Source: Plazaster borealis (lineage: Eukaryota > Echinodermata > Asteroidea > Forcipulatida > Labidiasteridae). Taken from it: a DNA stretch of 64,000 nucleotides. The notes below the pieces were generated by a model, which saw only the letters and a list, made by a program, of their open reading frames with translations, was not told where the DNA came from and made no database searches. Positions within the stretch are counted from its first letter, which is position 1; every line of letters begins with the position of its first letter. Position numbers and translations under genes: made by a program. The DNA is taken from the NCBI GenBank assembly GCA_021014325.1, contig CM037473.1, forward strand, positions 24,232,822 to 24,296,821, written 5' to 3'. Below, in pieces: positions 46,001 to 57,139 of this stretch.

Positions 46001-46790
46001 CCGCCCTACAATGAAAGACAGTTGTTGATGGACGTAACTGCTCTTAAATTTAAAAAATACATTTCGACTTTTTATGCTTTTCCATTTACACGTTTTTTCC
46101 TGTATTGAAGGCTTACTTGTCACGATCTATCTATCATCTAAAAGAAAACAAATTGAAAAATGAATTTTAAGAAAAGCATGTCCTGATTCATTTATTTATT
46201 TATTTTTTCATTTATTTATTTATTATCATTGTTATTATGATTATTATAATTAACATTTTTACTTGTTACTTTACAGTAAATGTAGCTACGTACAGTTCGA
46301 CAACCAGAGTTGAAAATAAAAGGGAAAACAAATTAATGTTTTTGTTTTTTTGTTTTTTTTTACTTCCAACCATACATTAAACCTTTTAACATTTTATCAA
46401 ATTCAGTGGGTAATTCGTATTATAATAATTGACAATAACAAAAACGGGTTTTTTTCCCCAGCAGTTTTGTGAACGTTCATGTCGGTTTTAATTGGGGTGC
46501 GTTTTCGCGTCTGTAACCACTAACTGTTTCAGTCATTGGCCAATTCAACCGAAACAGTTATTGGTTACGACCGCCAAAACGTACCCCTGGATTGTGACAA
46601 TCGTAACAAACAGCGATGACTTGGTGAGTTTCCAAAACAATTTGTTTCGGCTTTGACAATACTTCAGATGGATTATTGATACAACATTGCTGGTATGAAC
46701 TTTAAAATCAGAGAGCTTTCATATTGAAATTTCTCTTCCCGTTATTAATAATCCTGTACTTTGTCTTTAAAATCATAGATTATTCGAATT
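46001..46790. other. Non-coding DNA conserved between units
   Basis: It matches 39714-39981 plus 41255-41760 of unit A; contains short self-complementary AACTGTTTCAGTCATTGGC / GGCCAATTCAACCGAAACAGTT. No gene. Confidence 0.6.
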
Positions 46791-47755
46791 TCTTCCCTAT
46801 ATGTCATCAAGATTGAATCTAATTGTACTTCATTAACGATAAATTATTCAAATTTCTTCCCTGTGTCATCAAGATTAAATCTTATTTCACTTCATTAATG
46901 ATAAATTATTCAAACTTATTCCCTGTGTCATTAAGATTTAATCTTATTCCATTAATGATAAATTATTCAAATTTCTTCCCTGTTTCATCAAGATTGAATC
47001 TTATTTCACTTCATTAATGAAAGATTATTCACATTTCTTCCCTGTGTCATCAAGATTGAATCTTATTTCACTTCATTAATGAAAGATTATTCACATTTCT
47101 TCCCTGTTTCATCAAGATTTAATCTGACTTCACTTCATTAATGATAGATTATTCAAATGTCTTCCCTGTTTCATCAAGATTGAATCTTATTTCACTTTGT
47201 TAATGAAAGATTATTCACATTTCTTCCCTGTGTCATCAAGATTGAATCTGATTTCACTTCATTAATGAAAGATTATTCACATTTCTTCCCTGTGTCATCA
47301 AGATTGAATCTTATTTCACTTCATTAATGATAGATTATTCAAATTTCTTCCCTGTGTCATCAAGATTGAATCTTTTTTCACTTCATTAATGAAAGATTAT
47401 TCACATTTCTTCCCTGTGTCATCATGATTGAATCTTATTTCACTTCATTAATGAAAGATTATTCACAATTCTTCCCTGTTTCATCAAGATTGAATCTTAT
47501 TTCACTTCATTAATGAAAGATTATTCACATTTCTTCCCTGTGTCATCAAGATTGAATCTGATTCTACTTCGTTAAATGAAAGATTATTCACATTTCTTCC
47601 CTCTGTCATCAAGATTAAATCTGATTTTACTTCGTTAATGATAGATTATTATTTTTTCTTCCCTGTGTCAAAAAGATTGAATGTTATTTCAATTCATTAA
47701 TCAAAGATTATTCGATTTTCTTCCTTGTGTCATCAAGATTGAATATTGTAGTTTC
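46785..47755 (+). repeat. 62-bp satellite, about 16 units (unit B)
   Basis: The same unit as at 41770, expanded from 6 to about 16 copies. The last two units resemble the last two of unit A, so expansion was internal. Confidence 0.9.
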
Positions 47756-48348
47756 ATTCTTAAATATGTGACCAAAAGGGCCTTCTTTGTATTTATTTAC
47801 AATGTCTGTTTCCGAGCGCATTTATACATGGTACTTTAATATTCATTTATTTAATAGGAGGCACGACTTCAAAAATCTCCAATACAAAATGAAATCAAGT
47901 TCATTGAAATTTACTGGAACCATGTTTAAACAAATCTAAATACTCAATGATCTTCCCTCTATTTTTGGTTTGTTTCTTTGTCACGAACATTCTACAGATA
48001 TATTTTCTATACATCGGCAGCCTGTAATTGACATCATTTACTTTAAGGCTTAAAGTATTCCCAACCATAATTTAGTTTTCCTATTATGTTCTCCCCTTTT
48101 GTCCATGTCTAATCAGAATGTGTGGTGCTTTGGGCTCAAGAGTTTTAACTCGAATTTTGAGATTTAACTCGAATTTTGTTAGCATTAAAAAAAATTACTT
48201 TTATTTTACTATACGTTATTAGACATAATTTTATTTTCTGATTAAATTTTACACTTTCGGTACCACAATGGGATTTTATACACCGCACACAGAGATCCTT
48301 GTCATTCGATCAAGTGTCACCATTATTCTGTCATATATTTACTGTTGT

Positions 48349-48407
48349 GACGCTCCACAATTTAATATTGGAGTCCAATATTTAATTATTGGATGCTTCA
48401 CAGCGTC
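48349..48407. promoter_or_regulatory. Conserved imperfect palindrome (unit B)
   Basis: Counterpart of 42698-42756; the central AATATTGGAGTCCAATATT is unchanged. Confidence 0.35.
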
Positions 48408-49278
48408 GTTCCCAAAGTAAGCGTTCCCTGCCCGTTTGTCCAAACGAGGCAAGGTCGCACGGCGGAAAAGGTTGTTATCGACATGTAGTCGTCAACTGTT
48501 TGTGTATGTTTTGTTGTTGTTTGTTTAGGTTATTTTATTGTATAGATATGTCGAGCTTTTAAAGTGTGGGGTGCATGAGTTTTTGTGTCTATTTTGTGTT
48601 TATTGTAAACAAATATAAAATGACTAGAATCTATGCGGTATGCAAGTTATATAAAACAAACAATGAATGCATTTCGTTCGTGCATTGTTGCAGGACATAA
48701 TCACTCGGTGAAATCTGGCTTTTCCATTTTACTCGACTTCGCCTTGTGAAAATGAATAGTCCAGATTTCACCTCGTATAATATTCTGCGACAATGGACTC
48801 AAATGCATCCAATATTTTGTATAATATCCCAAGTTTTCTCAGGTGTCACACACAAATATATTTACTGAAAAGGCGGGCACAATCCAACTTTTATAATTAT
48901 GTTAGAACTACTTTGTAATATATAGCAAAACATATCTATTTTTAGATTTATTCACAATATTTGGGTATCGTCTGGTTTCCAGAGAGAACAATCTTGACTT
49001 GTTTGCTTGATACATTTTGATTTCGTCTGACAATAATAGTTATCGATTATTTCAGTTATCACTTCTAGAACCAAAGACGATTTTTACGAAAATGGTTTGT
49101 GTAGTTATACAGCGAATCATCTCCTCTTCGAAACCAAACTATACCAAACGGTTGTCAGGACAAACTGCCTGTGAGCATTTCCCTTCAAGTTTGAAATGTT
49201 AGGCCGCTAATGGGAGCAGACCTCCGTGAGCTAAAGTTAGAAAGTCACGAGGATTTCGTCGTTTGATGGCAACATTCT

Positions 49279-50445
49279 TTAGGCCTTAGTTTGGTTGACG
49301 TTGATCTTGATGTTCTTGCTTGATAGTCTTCTTACCATTCTGGATGGATCAGGGATCTTGCTGCATCGGCAGCGCAGCATCATCCGAAGCACTACCTTAA
49401 GCTGGGGGTGTTTTGTGGCGTAGACTATCGGGTTGATCCATGTATTGCACAGGAAGATGGTACCGCCGTAGAGTGTGTAACGATCGCTACCCATGAACAG
49501 CATGACACTGTAGGGGATGATACACACAAAGTACACCACCACTATCATGAGTAAGTTCTTGGTGATCTGAACCTGTTGCCGGTTGATGCGATTCTTGACC
49601 GTGGCATCTATGGTGTCTCCCGCCTGGATTTCCGCCGGGCTGTCAGACGGTATGAAGTTGCTGCTGACGTTGCTCGGAGTGTCCCTGGATATTTGGAACG
49701 ATGGTCGGCGCTTCTTCTGAGTGATGAAGTGGCTGCGGACATGAGCGAATACGATAGAGTAGCAGACGATGATGATGATCATAGGGCCGGGAAAGAAGAA
49801 GACTACTTGGGTGAGTTGGTAGAGCTTGGCCATGGGGTGGGTGTCTTTATCGGTGCAAGTGTGCTCCTGCTCGTCGTAGCCCAGACCGCCGATGCCAGCA
49901 AGAGGTGGCATTAAGATGACGCAGATTGCAACAAGCCATGAAAAGGTGACAAGAAAAGTGATCTTAGTAGGTGTGTAGAGCCATTGGTAAGCAGTCATGG
50001 GCCTCTTGATGAGAAGCACACGGTTGAGAGCAATACTGGCCATGTGGTAGAGACTCGCCCCGGAGCTTACGAAGCTGATGAAAGCGGTGATCATGCACGG
50101 TATGTCAACTCCGGAGAGTCCGTTCTGACTCAGAAGACCAGCCACGCTCCACGGAAGACAGAAACACGTCAGAAAATCTGCCACAGCTAAGTTGACCACG
50201 AAGACGTTAGTAGGCGTCCGGAGCCGTCTGGACAACCCTACGGCCAAGATGACCATGCCGTTGCCGGTCATGCCCAAGATGGAGATGACCAACCAGCTCA
50301 GGCCGATGAACACCCTCTCCCCGTAACTGTACATGATCCCATCTTTCGGTGATGTGGTGTTCATCTCCGTAGTGGTCATGTATGACATGAGAGTTGTGAA
50401 GCTATCAGATGGCTCCATTACATCTGTACTGTTGGGCTCATTCAT
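49279..50445 (-). CDS. Class A (rhodopsin-like) GPCR B, 388 residues, intronless
   Basis: A close paralogue of the GPCR at 43631, with the same landmarks, including NRV in place of DRY and CIIP in TM6. I place the start at the ATG ending at 50445 (MNEPNSTDVMEP), which aligns with GPCR A and gives the same 388 residues; extending to an upstream TTG is not justified. Most changes are in the N-terminus (MTTTEMNTT against MNTTAEMNTT), the third intracellular loop (DTPSNVSSNF against DTTSNGSNF), and the C-tail (NIKINVNQTKA). Small compensating indels and few core changes suggest selection on the protein. Its 5' flank is split 257 bp or less upstream of the ATG by a transposable element, so its expression may differ from GPCR A. 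Confidence 0.92.
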   Translation of the reverse strand: MNEPNSTDVMEPSDSFTTLMSYMTTTEMNTTSPKDGIMYSYGERVFIGLSWLVISILGMTGNGMVILAVGLSRRLRTPTNVFVVNLAVADFLTCFCLPWSVAGLLSQNGLSGVDIPCMITAFISFVSSGASLYHMASIALNRVLLIKRPMTAYQWLYTPTKITFLVTFSWLVAICVILMPPLAGIGGLGYDEQEHTCTDKDTHPMAKLYQLTQVVFFFPGPMIIIIVCYSIVFAHVRSHFITQKKRRPSFQISRDTPSNVSSNFIPSDSPAEIQAGDTIDATVKNRINRQQVQITKNLLMIVVVYFVCIIPYSVMLFMGSDRYTLYGGTIFLCNTWINPIVYATKHPQLKVVLRMMLRCRCSKIPDPSRMVRRLSSKNIKINVNQTKA

Positions 50446-50547
50446 CGTGATCAACTTCTATGATACTCGGTACAACACTGACTGCAGATTTGCCGAGTCC
50501 TGCGTGAAGTGTATCTTCGCTTTCCCCCTCTTTGCGTCCGAGCTGCA

Positions 50548-50747
50548 ATGACAAACTGCACTGCCAACCAATTGGTTTTGTCGACACGAACAGCAAACTC
50601 GTATGGAACGCCAAAGACGCAAATAATCCGATCAACACATCGATCGGATGACAAACTGCACTGCCAACCAATTGGTTTTGTCGACATGAACAGCAAACTC
50701 GTATGGAACGCCAAAGACGCAAATAATCCGATCAACACATCGATCGG
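50548..50747 (+). repeat. Exact-length 100-bp tandem duplication spanning a transposon edge
   Basis: ATGACAAACTGCACTGCCAA occurs at 50548 and again at 50648, and both copies run through GTATGGAACGCCAAAGACGC to CACATCGATCGGA. Each copy holds the GPCR 5' flank and the first 47 or so bases of the GATC element. Confidence 0.95.
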
Positions 50748-52512
50748 ACTTTTCCATCGATCGATCGGACTTTTGCATCGATCGATCGGCCTTTTCCATC
50801 GATCGATCGATGCTGTAAACCGATTGATCGGTGCTTCCAACCGATCGATCGATGAAAAAAGAGCGGCCGAAAAAGAGCGATTGGTTGAAAAAGAGCGATC
50901 GGTTGAAAGCACCGGTCGATCGGTTGAAAACACCGATCGGTTGAAAAGTGCGATCGGTCGGTTGATAAGAGTGATTGAAAAACCGATGTGCCTACATCGA
51001 TGCGTATATGCATCACACACAGCGGACCGCCGTGCACGTTGACCGCGTATACCGTGTGTGTAGACCGACATTCCTTTTCCTCTCCGAAGGACACAGTTCA
51101 GCCAATCATTGGTAAGATGCATATTCATGAACAAGATATTTTTTTTTGCCAACGTTGTACCTTGGAGCAATAAAGCAGCACAGATGGAGTCCTGCCAAAT
51201 TTTACAACCAAAGATTTTGAGAAGTACATGTATAAGAATGTATTTTTTTCAGAGGGGAGTTGTAACTTGATAGGGGTGATTTACAGTTTGGATTACATAT
51301 GATTTTTAAAATGCTCACTGACATTTCCGCTGAGCATCGAGAAAGGACCTCTCTATGCGCTGAGAGCCTGATTCCTTTTTTTCTTCTTTCAGAAATGAGA
51401 TTATTTGGATATAAAATTAAAGGTTTGATAATTTGGGGGTACCTCAATACTGTTTCATCAAGTTGTCAACCATAACATGAACAACAATGGACTGATTAAA
51501 TTTGGCAGTAAATACCATGTTTGGAAAAGAAGAGCGAAATCATACATGTAGCCTGCAGAGAAATTTTATGAATAGGGAAGACAGTGTAGCCACGAAGACA
51601 GTTCTGATTGTTTTTTTCACCAGGAGATGTGTGCATCAAGCCACGAAGACAGTTCTGATTGTTTTTTTCACCAGGAGATGTGTGCATCAAGCAACTTTAA
51701 TAGTGTATGTAGAGGCCTTGAGGCAAACAGAAAAAGTAAGAAACCGGTACACACTCACAATGTTTCAAATATCCGTAATGGTTTAGGCGCAATCATTGGA
51801 AAGTGAAGAGCACTTTTTTGGGACAGGCTATTCTGAAACCATTGGAAGCGTGTTTTTGTTTTAAACGAAAATTTGGACTGAAGAGAGAGGGAAGGGCGTT
51901 GGATGAGTGGTGTGGGGGGGGGGTAGTGAGGGGGGGGGGAGAAATGTGGTGAGGAACAGCATACATCTTCCATGAAGTTTACTATCTTTTCGACGTATGC
52001 TTAGAAACATTCCAAGTCAGATGTTGTGTCTTCTCATAACGTGTGGTATGTGATATCTGTGATATTAATTGCGTAAAATTCAATGCCGGCATGTTTTATG
52101 TATGAGAAGTGCAAGGCATTAGTTCTTATGCAACGATTTGTTTATATGACTTGGGAGGTCGGATGGTTGGGTTTAATGGAAGGTGGGGGTTGGGGGGGGG
52201 GGGGAAGACAGACAGAGTAAATTATTTCCCAGCCACAGGTTTGCTCAAACAGTCTCCGGCCAATTAACGTTGTGTAAACTTGTGTGCGGGAAATTTGAAA
52301 CTGTTTCCGGCGGTGGCCATAAAGAGGCCGCTCTTTTTTCATCGATCGATCAGTTGAAAGCACTGATCGATCGGTTTACAGCATCGATCGATCGATGGAA
52401 AAGACCGATCGATCGATGCAAAAGTCCGATCGATCGATGGAAAGTCCGATCGATCGATGGAAAAGTCCGATCGATGTGTTGATCGGATTATTTGCGTCTT
52501 TGGCGTTCCATA
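50702..52512. mobile_element. GATCGATC-rich element with long TIRs, about 1.8 kb
   Basis: The left TIR (50702-50868) begins TATGGAACGCCAAAGACGCA and runs through repeated TCCATCGATCGATCGG units to GAAAAAAGAGCGGCC. The right TIR (52326-52512) is its complement, one subunit longer. The interior has no transposase; it includes a 51-bp tandem pair (51588-51690) and G-runs. Unit A has no insertion here. Flanks AACTCG and AAATCG suggest a short target duplication of about 5-6 bp. Confidence 0.75.
51588..51690 (+). repeat. 51-bp tandem pair inside the GATC element
   Basis: AGCCACGAAGACAGTTCTGA, then TTGTTTTTTTCACCAGGAGA, then TGTGTGCATCA, twice without visible difference. Confidence 0.9.
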
Positions 52513-52680
52513 AATCGGCCTCCATATACAAATTATCATACCGTGTCCTTGTCGGTAATGCCTTCTCACTTCCGTCTTCGGGGAGAATTGACAGTTTGTG
52601 GACATCAGCCACCGGCTGTATTTGAATTTAATAATCACTGTTGGGAAGTCGTTCCCACCGCTGTAGCAAATGACGTGTTT

Positions 52681-54238
52681 ACATTGAAGAGAAATCGTCC
52701 GTGATTCAACCCCGGCCCAGTTCATTTCATATCCGTGTGTTGGTTAATCATGCGAAATGGCTTTAATGGTGTGCAACTCAAGAACTTCAAGTCCTCTAGT
52801 GACCGAAAACAGCTTTCTTCAGTTTCCATGAAAGAAAGAGGGAGAGAGATGTGCACACGAGCGACTACAGGCCATTAACGTCGAGTAAACACACCTTAAA
52901 GGGAATGCTTTCATGAAACAAAATTTATTTTCATCCTCTGGTCTTCAATAAAAACACCATACAATCAATAGGTGTACACTGTCTTAATTTATTGTATTGT
53001 TTATTTTAATCTTTAGACATTTACACAATAAGTACAAGTTGAAGAGGGGCCGTCAAGGGTATAGAAACTGTCATCGAAAGATGACCCATGCCGACGATAA
53101 AAATATAATTATGTAACTAAAATGGAGATTGCACATAAAATATTAAACAATCACACAACAGTAAAACATAAAAACAAAAGCATTTCCAAAACCCGACAGA
53201 AACAAAACACCAAAATACCCCTATAAACAAACCCAGGAGGCAGAGAAACAAATTTCAAAAGCCCCAACAATAAGATCCCGAAAAACCCTCCCCCAGCCTC
53301 ATGAAGGAACTTAAAACCCACCGACAACAAAATATTTCTGGTATCCACAGTGAGTTCCGAACATCTAACGAAACCGAACAATATAGCCTAGATGAAAATA
53401 TATAAGCAATGTAAAGATTTATATCATACCAATCCACCACTGGTGTGTTTAAACCGTATTGATTTAAAAAATTACACAAATACCGTTAAAACACCCTTAA
53501 AAACTTAGGAATTTAAAAGATTTAATAAAGAACCCAACAGGACTAAGATCCCAAAAGATCCCCAGTGCATGGACAAGTTTCAGAGAAAACAACGACAGTC
53601 GATTTGTGTTTCATCAGTGATTTTTCGATTGCGGTATTAGGGCCTAATTGAATTAAACAACGGCGATTTGACAGGTATTCAAGCGCTATTTCCTCTTGTG
53701 GATTGGAACTCGGAAACTATATTTTCTACTTTCAGATTTAAACCATGGAGGTAGAATTACCAACCACCTTTCTCTCGATAGTAAATAATCCTTTACTTTG
53801 TCTGTAAAGGGACAGATTGGCGTAAGCCTTTCCAACAATATACATAGAAAGCTTGCTCATTTATTTTCTCTCAAGACAATTCGTGTACATCACATTGCAG
53901 GCAATTTCGCTTTACGACTCCAATATTAATTTAGGCTATCCCATAACCTGATGTTAAAAGTGCATCCAGTCAAGTGTTATCACAAAAACAGTGTCGTTAC
54001 ATCCACGTGTGTTTTATCTGCCTTAAACCCAAGTGGTATTGAGGGAATTATAATATGCACCCGAGGGTCGTTCTACTAGCAATAATAGCAACATCGAGTC
54101 ACAATTCAAGCTCCATAATGATGACGAATGATCTCTACGTTTCTCATTAAATTTGTCCAGACATCAGCGGGACTGTTGTGTTTGTATTATTTGTATGGAT
54201 CATAGCTGACAATGTAAATTGTAAAATACAACAAGTAA
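52681..54238. other. Intergenic, no supportable gene
   Basis: AT-rich DNA with A-rich runs; short frames lack motifs. Nothing found. Confidence 0.5.
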
Positions 54239-54386
54239 GCTATAGGGAATCGGTGATTATCCAAGAAAAAGAAGAAAATTCATGTTTCAATCTAAATAGG
54301 CGACCGAAATAAGCAACAGGGAATCGGTGATTATCCAAGAAAAAGAAGAAAATTCATGTTTCAATCTAAATAGGCGACCGAAATAA
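54239..54386 (+). repeat. 74-bp tandem duplication
   Basis: GGGAATCGGTGATTATCCAA begins at 54245 and 54319. Both copies run to CGACCGAAATAAGCAACAG without visible change, so it is recent. Confidence 0.9.
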
Positions 54387-54783
54387 GCAACAGTGGTTTT
54401 ATAGGGTCTTCCTATATGTTACTTTCTCGGCTAACGGAATTTCGGACAGATTCTTACGAGGAAATGTTCTGGTGATGGGCGTAGTGAATTCTTTGATTAA
54501 GGAGGGGGGGGGCAGATAGTTTTATTTGCCTGACTTTTTACGCAGATACAAACACAAGTAGGTACCGTACCAATTTATATACCGGATATAAAGTATTGTT
54601 GCTTTCTTTGTCCATTTTCTTGTCTTCTTGCCGTGCCCAAATTTTCCCAACTGTTTTGCCTGAGTTTGGGAGGGCAGTTGCCCCTTTTGCCCTCGTAGGT
54701 CGTACGCCTATATGGTTCTGGTATAAACATTTTATTCAGCAAGATTTCAGATTGATGACCAATATTAACCTATGTATTTTATC

Positions 54784-55187
54784 TTAAAAGGGAAAGTATA
54801 CCTTTGGTTTTTGGAACCGTTCGATTTATTTAATTCTTATTAAAAATGTAGATATGCACTAAAACTAACCTGTGAAAATTTTATTTCAAAAGGTGGTCAC
54901 GTGTTTGAGATATCGCCAAAAATCCGGAGCGGTTATGTCCACGCAGGAAGAATAGTCCGTAATTGGAATACACAATCTGAAAAACGTATCTGACAGTAAC
55001 GTTTCTCATATTCAAATTTTGGGGGATAACAAATTACTGATATCTTTTCCCAAAGCCACATTACTTCGAAGTGAAATGATTCTCAAAATGCTTTAATCCC
55101 TATCGAAAGCAGCTATACTTCTGACCAAGTAAGTTTTGATTGCCATCAATTTTGAGAGTGATTACCAAACGTATACCTTCCCTTTAA
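54784..55187 (-). mobile_element. MITE family B copy
   Basis: Reverse orientation: TTAAAAGGGAAAGTATACC at the left, GTATACCTTCCCTTTAA at the right. It holds CCGCTCCGGATT-type and CTACCACC-type blocks in complement and the GAGAAACGTTACTG hairpin. Confidence 0.75.
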
Positions 55188-55439
55188 GAGCCAGTCAAAC
55201 GGAATAAACAACCATGCAGTTGAGAACGTTTGATGTATCAACAGCATCCCAACCCTTTTAAACGCGTGGCACCTTCTTGATCGGACTGAAGATCGAAGTC
55301 CAACTTTGGAAGTCTCGACTTTAGTACTTGACGTCATTGTGACCTCATCTAATGATACATGGTATATAAGCCATGACAATACATCTAGGTTACAACCAAC
55401 TTGGAGGTTTGGGGAGAAGAGTATTTTGTGCCAAACGTA

Positions 55440-55570
55440 GGGTTTACGAGATTAGGTTTAAGTTTAGGGTTAGGATTGTATTAGCTGGGGTTAGGGTCAG
55501 GGTTAGGATTGCATTAGGGTTAGGGTTAGGGTTAAGATTAGAGTTAATGTATTAGGGTTGGGGTTGGGTT
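55440..55570 (+). repeat. Degenerate interstitial TTAGGG-type tract
   Basis: About 15 GGGTTA/GGATTA words, with an exact core AGGGTTAGGGTTAGGGTTA. This matches the metazoan telomere repeat but is short and degenerate, so an internal relic rather than a chromosome end. Confidence 0.75.
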
Positions 55571-56240
55571 TAGTATTGGGTACTAAATGTTAATATCGTA
55601 GCTACAGCATATTGACTCTTATAATGGTCGTCTTCTTTACCGCACTTGAAGATCGTATCAAACTTCAGATGACATTGCTATACCTTTTGATCTTTGACGT
55701 CAGTATGACGCCCCCCCCCCACGACGGGCCATTTGATAAGGGGAGCTACAATGGACAGATTTGCGTTTAAACATCTGTTAACAGGAATGTACCATACACT
55801 CTTATAGAATAATCATGCTAGTCCATATTTTATCTCAAAACTCGTAAACAAGTTCGGATATTAAAATTAGCTGTAGTCGAACATTTTAACGAAAAACTTC
55901 TTTTTAGTAGGCCTATAGGACTACGGTAAGAGAATATAGTTATATGGTTTTGAAATGTTAATGATTTGCATTGAAAGGTTTCCGTTAACGGCCGACGTAA
56001 TAAAAATATTGTTGCATTATTCTTTTCCTCGTCAAGGCACGTGATCATCTGAATGTATACATCAATCTATTATGCAGAATGTTGAATAGGATTATTGAAA
56101 TTTGTCATCATGTTTTGCATTCCATTATGGTTCAAAATGTATGTATACCTTTTTTTGTGTATGTATGATTAACCGTCATGAATGCTTCAAATGCTTTACA
56201 AATCTTTAAACCGCATTAAAAAACAATAATAATACATTCA

Positions 56241-56591
56241 TTAAAGGCATCTGGCATTTGGTATTTACTCAAAATATATATTAGCATAAAAACTGACTTG
56301 GTAACGAGCAACAGAGAGCTTTTGATGGTATAAAAAAATGTAAGAAACGACTCCCTCTGAAGTAACGTAGTTTTTGAGAAAGAGGTAATTTCTCACTAAA
56401 ATAATAAAAACTTCTTGCAAGAAGTTTTTATTCCTATTTGAAAGCACACAAATTTGTACAACAAGGTTGTTTTTTCTTTCATCATTTTCTTGCAACTTCG
56501 ATGACCAATTGAGCCCAATATGCATATGTTGGGATACACCAAATGAGAACACTGGTCTTTGACAATTACCAAACGTGTACGACGCCTTTAA
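56241..56591 (-). mobile_element. MITE family A copy
   Basis: TTAAAGGCATCTGGCATTTG and CGTGTACGACGCCTTTAA are the ends. Hairpin AACTTCTTGCAAGAAGTT is intact. Confidence 0.85.
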
Positions 56592-56651
56592 CAGTTATTT
56601 TAATTCATTTGAAAGAATGGCGGTGCCAATGGCATGTCCAATATGTATATG

Positions 56652-56660
56652 TATATAAAA
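56652..56660 (+). promoter_or_regulatory. Candidate TATA box
   Basis: TATATAAAA lies 50 bp before the ATG of the candidate exon at 56711, a plausible core-promoter spacing. AT-rich DNA makes chance matches common. Confidence 0.3.
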
Positions 56661-56710
56661 GCGAAAACCAGGAAGTTTGAATCGATGAAAAGAAAGAAAA
56701 ACCAAACAGA

Positions 56711-56894
56711 ATGGCCGAGACAATTCTAGCAGAAGTGTTGCCGTGCAGCCGTGGTGCCAATGCCCTGGAGGGAAAGTGGAGGCTTTCGGCAGGATCCGGT
56801 TTAGAAGTATGTCAACCGGAATTGGTTGTGGGTAGGGAAGGAAGATCAAGTCCCAGTTACGGAACAGGTTGCTCAACCAGGAGGAAATTTCAAG
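56711..56894 (+). CDS. Candidate first coding exon of an unidentified gene
   Basis: The ATG is in a fair context (AACAGAATGGCC) and opens MAETILAEVLPCSRGANALE, then GKWRLSAGSGLEVCQPELVV, up to STRRKFQ, where CAAG|GTTTGG could be a donor (phase 1). The frame itself continues to 57046 without a splice. Local GC is higher than around it. No domain recognised. It could equally be a chance frame. Confidence 0.28.
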
Positions 56895-57139
56895 GTTTGG
56901 GTTTTATATTTTCTGGAAACCCAGCAAATTATATTAAAGGAGCAGTTCTAAAATATACATTACAGTATTTTCACCGGACACATTTCACTGGAGGCGAACT
57001 AAATAATGTTGGATTGAAAACAATATTTTGTAAGTTTGATCTATAGTGAACCTCCTAGGTTTGTAAAAGATTTGTACCAAATATTAGACCCACTTGATAC
57101 AAGTCTAGTGTTTATAAGAATTAATTTGGAACAATTAAA

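Larger units (their letters stand above)
45100..52680. repeat. Segmental duplication unit B (contains GPCR B)
   Basis: It is colinear with unit A from ATGCTGGGGGAAATGGCGCG to CCACCGCTGTAGCAAATG. It differs by a 361-bp MITE (45451), lack of the hAT-like element, about ten more satellite units, and the GATC-rich element (50702-52512). Confidence 0.9.

Noticed and set aside
49576..49914. A 112-codon + strand frame inside GPCR B
   Set aside because: It is the antisense shadow of a GC-rich coding region; the - strand protein has complete GPCR landmarks.
50446..50454. An extended start for GPCR B giving MITMNEP
   Set aside because: The extra codon is TTG, not ATG, and the paralogue has the same ATG as the start found at 50445.
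50451..51170. A 239-codon - strand frame with repeated RSIDRWKSPID-type peptides
   Set aside because: It is translation of the CGATCGATCG units of the long-TIR element; the same peptide appears in several frames and on both strands.
55440..55570. A chromosome end or telomere
   Set aside because: The tract is about 130 bp, degenerate, and flanked by ordinary sequence on both sides.
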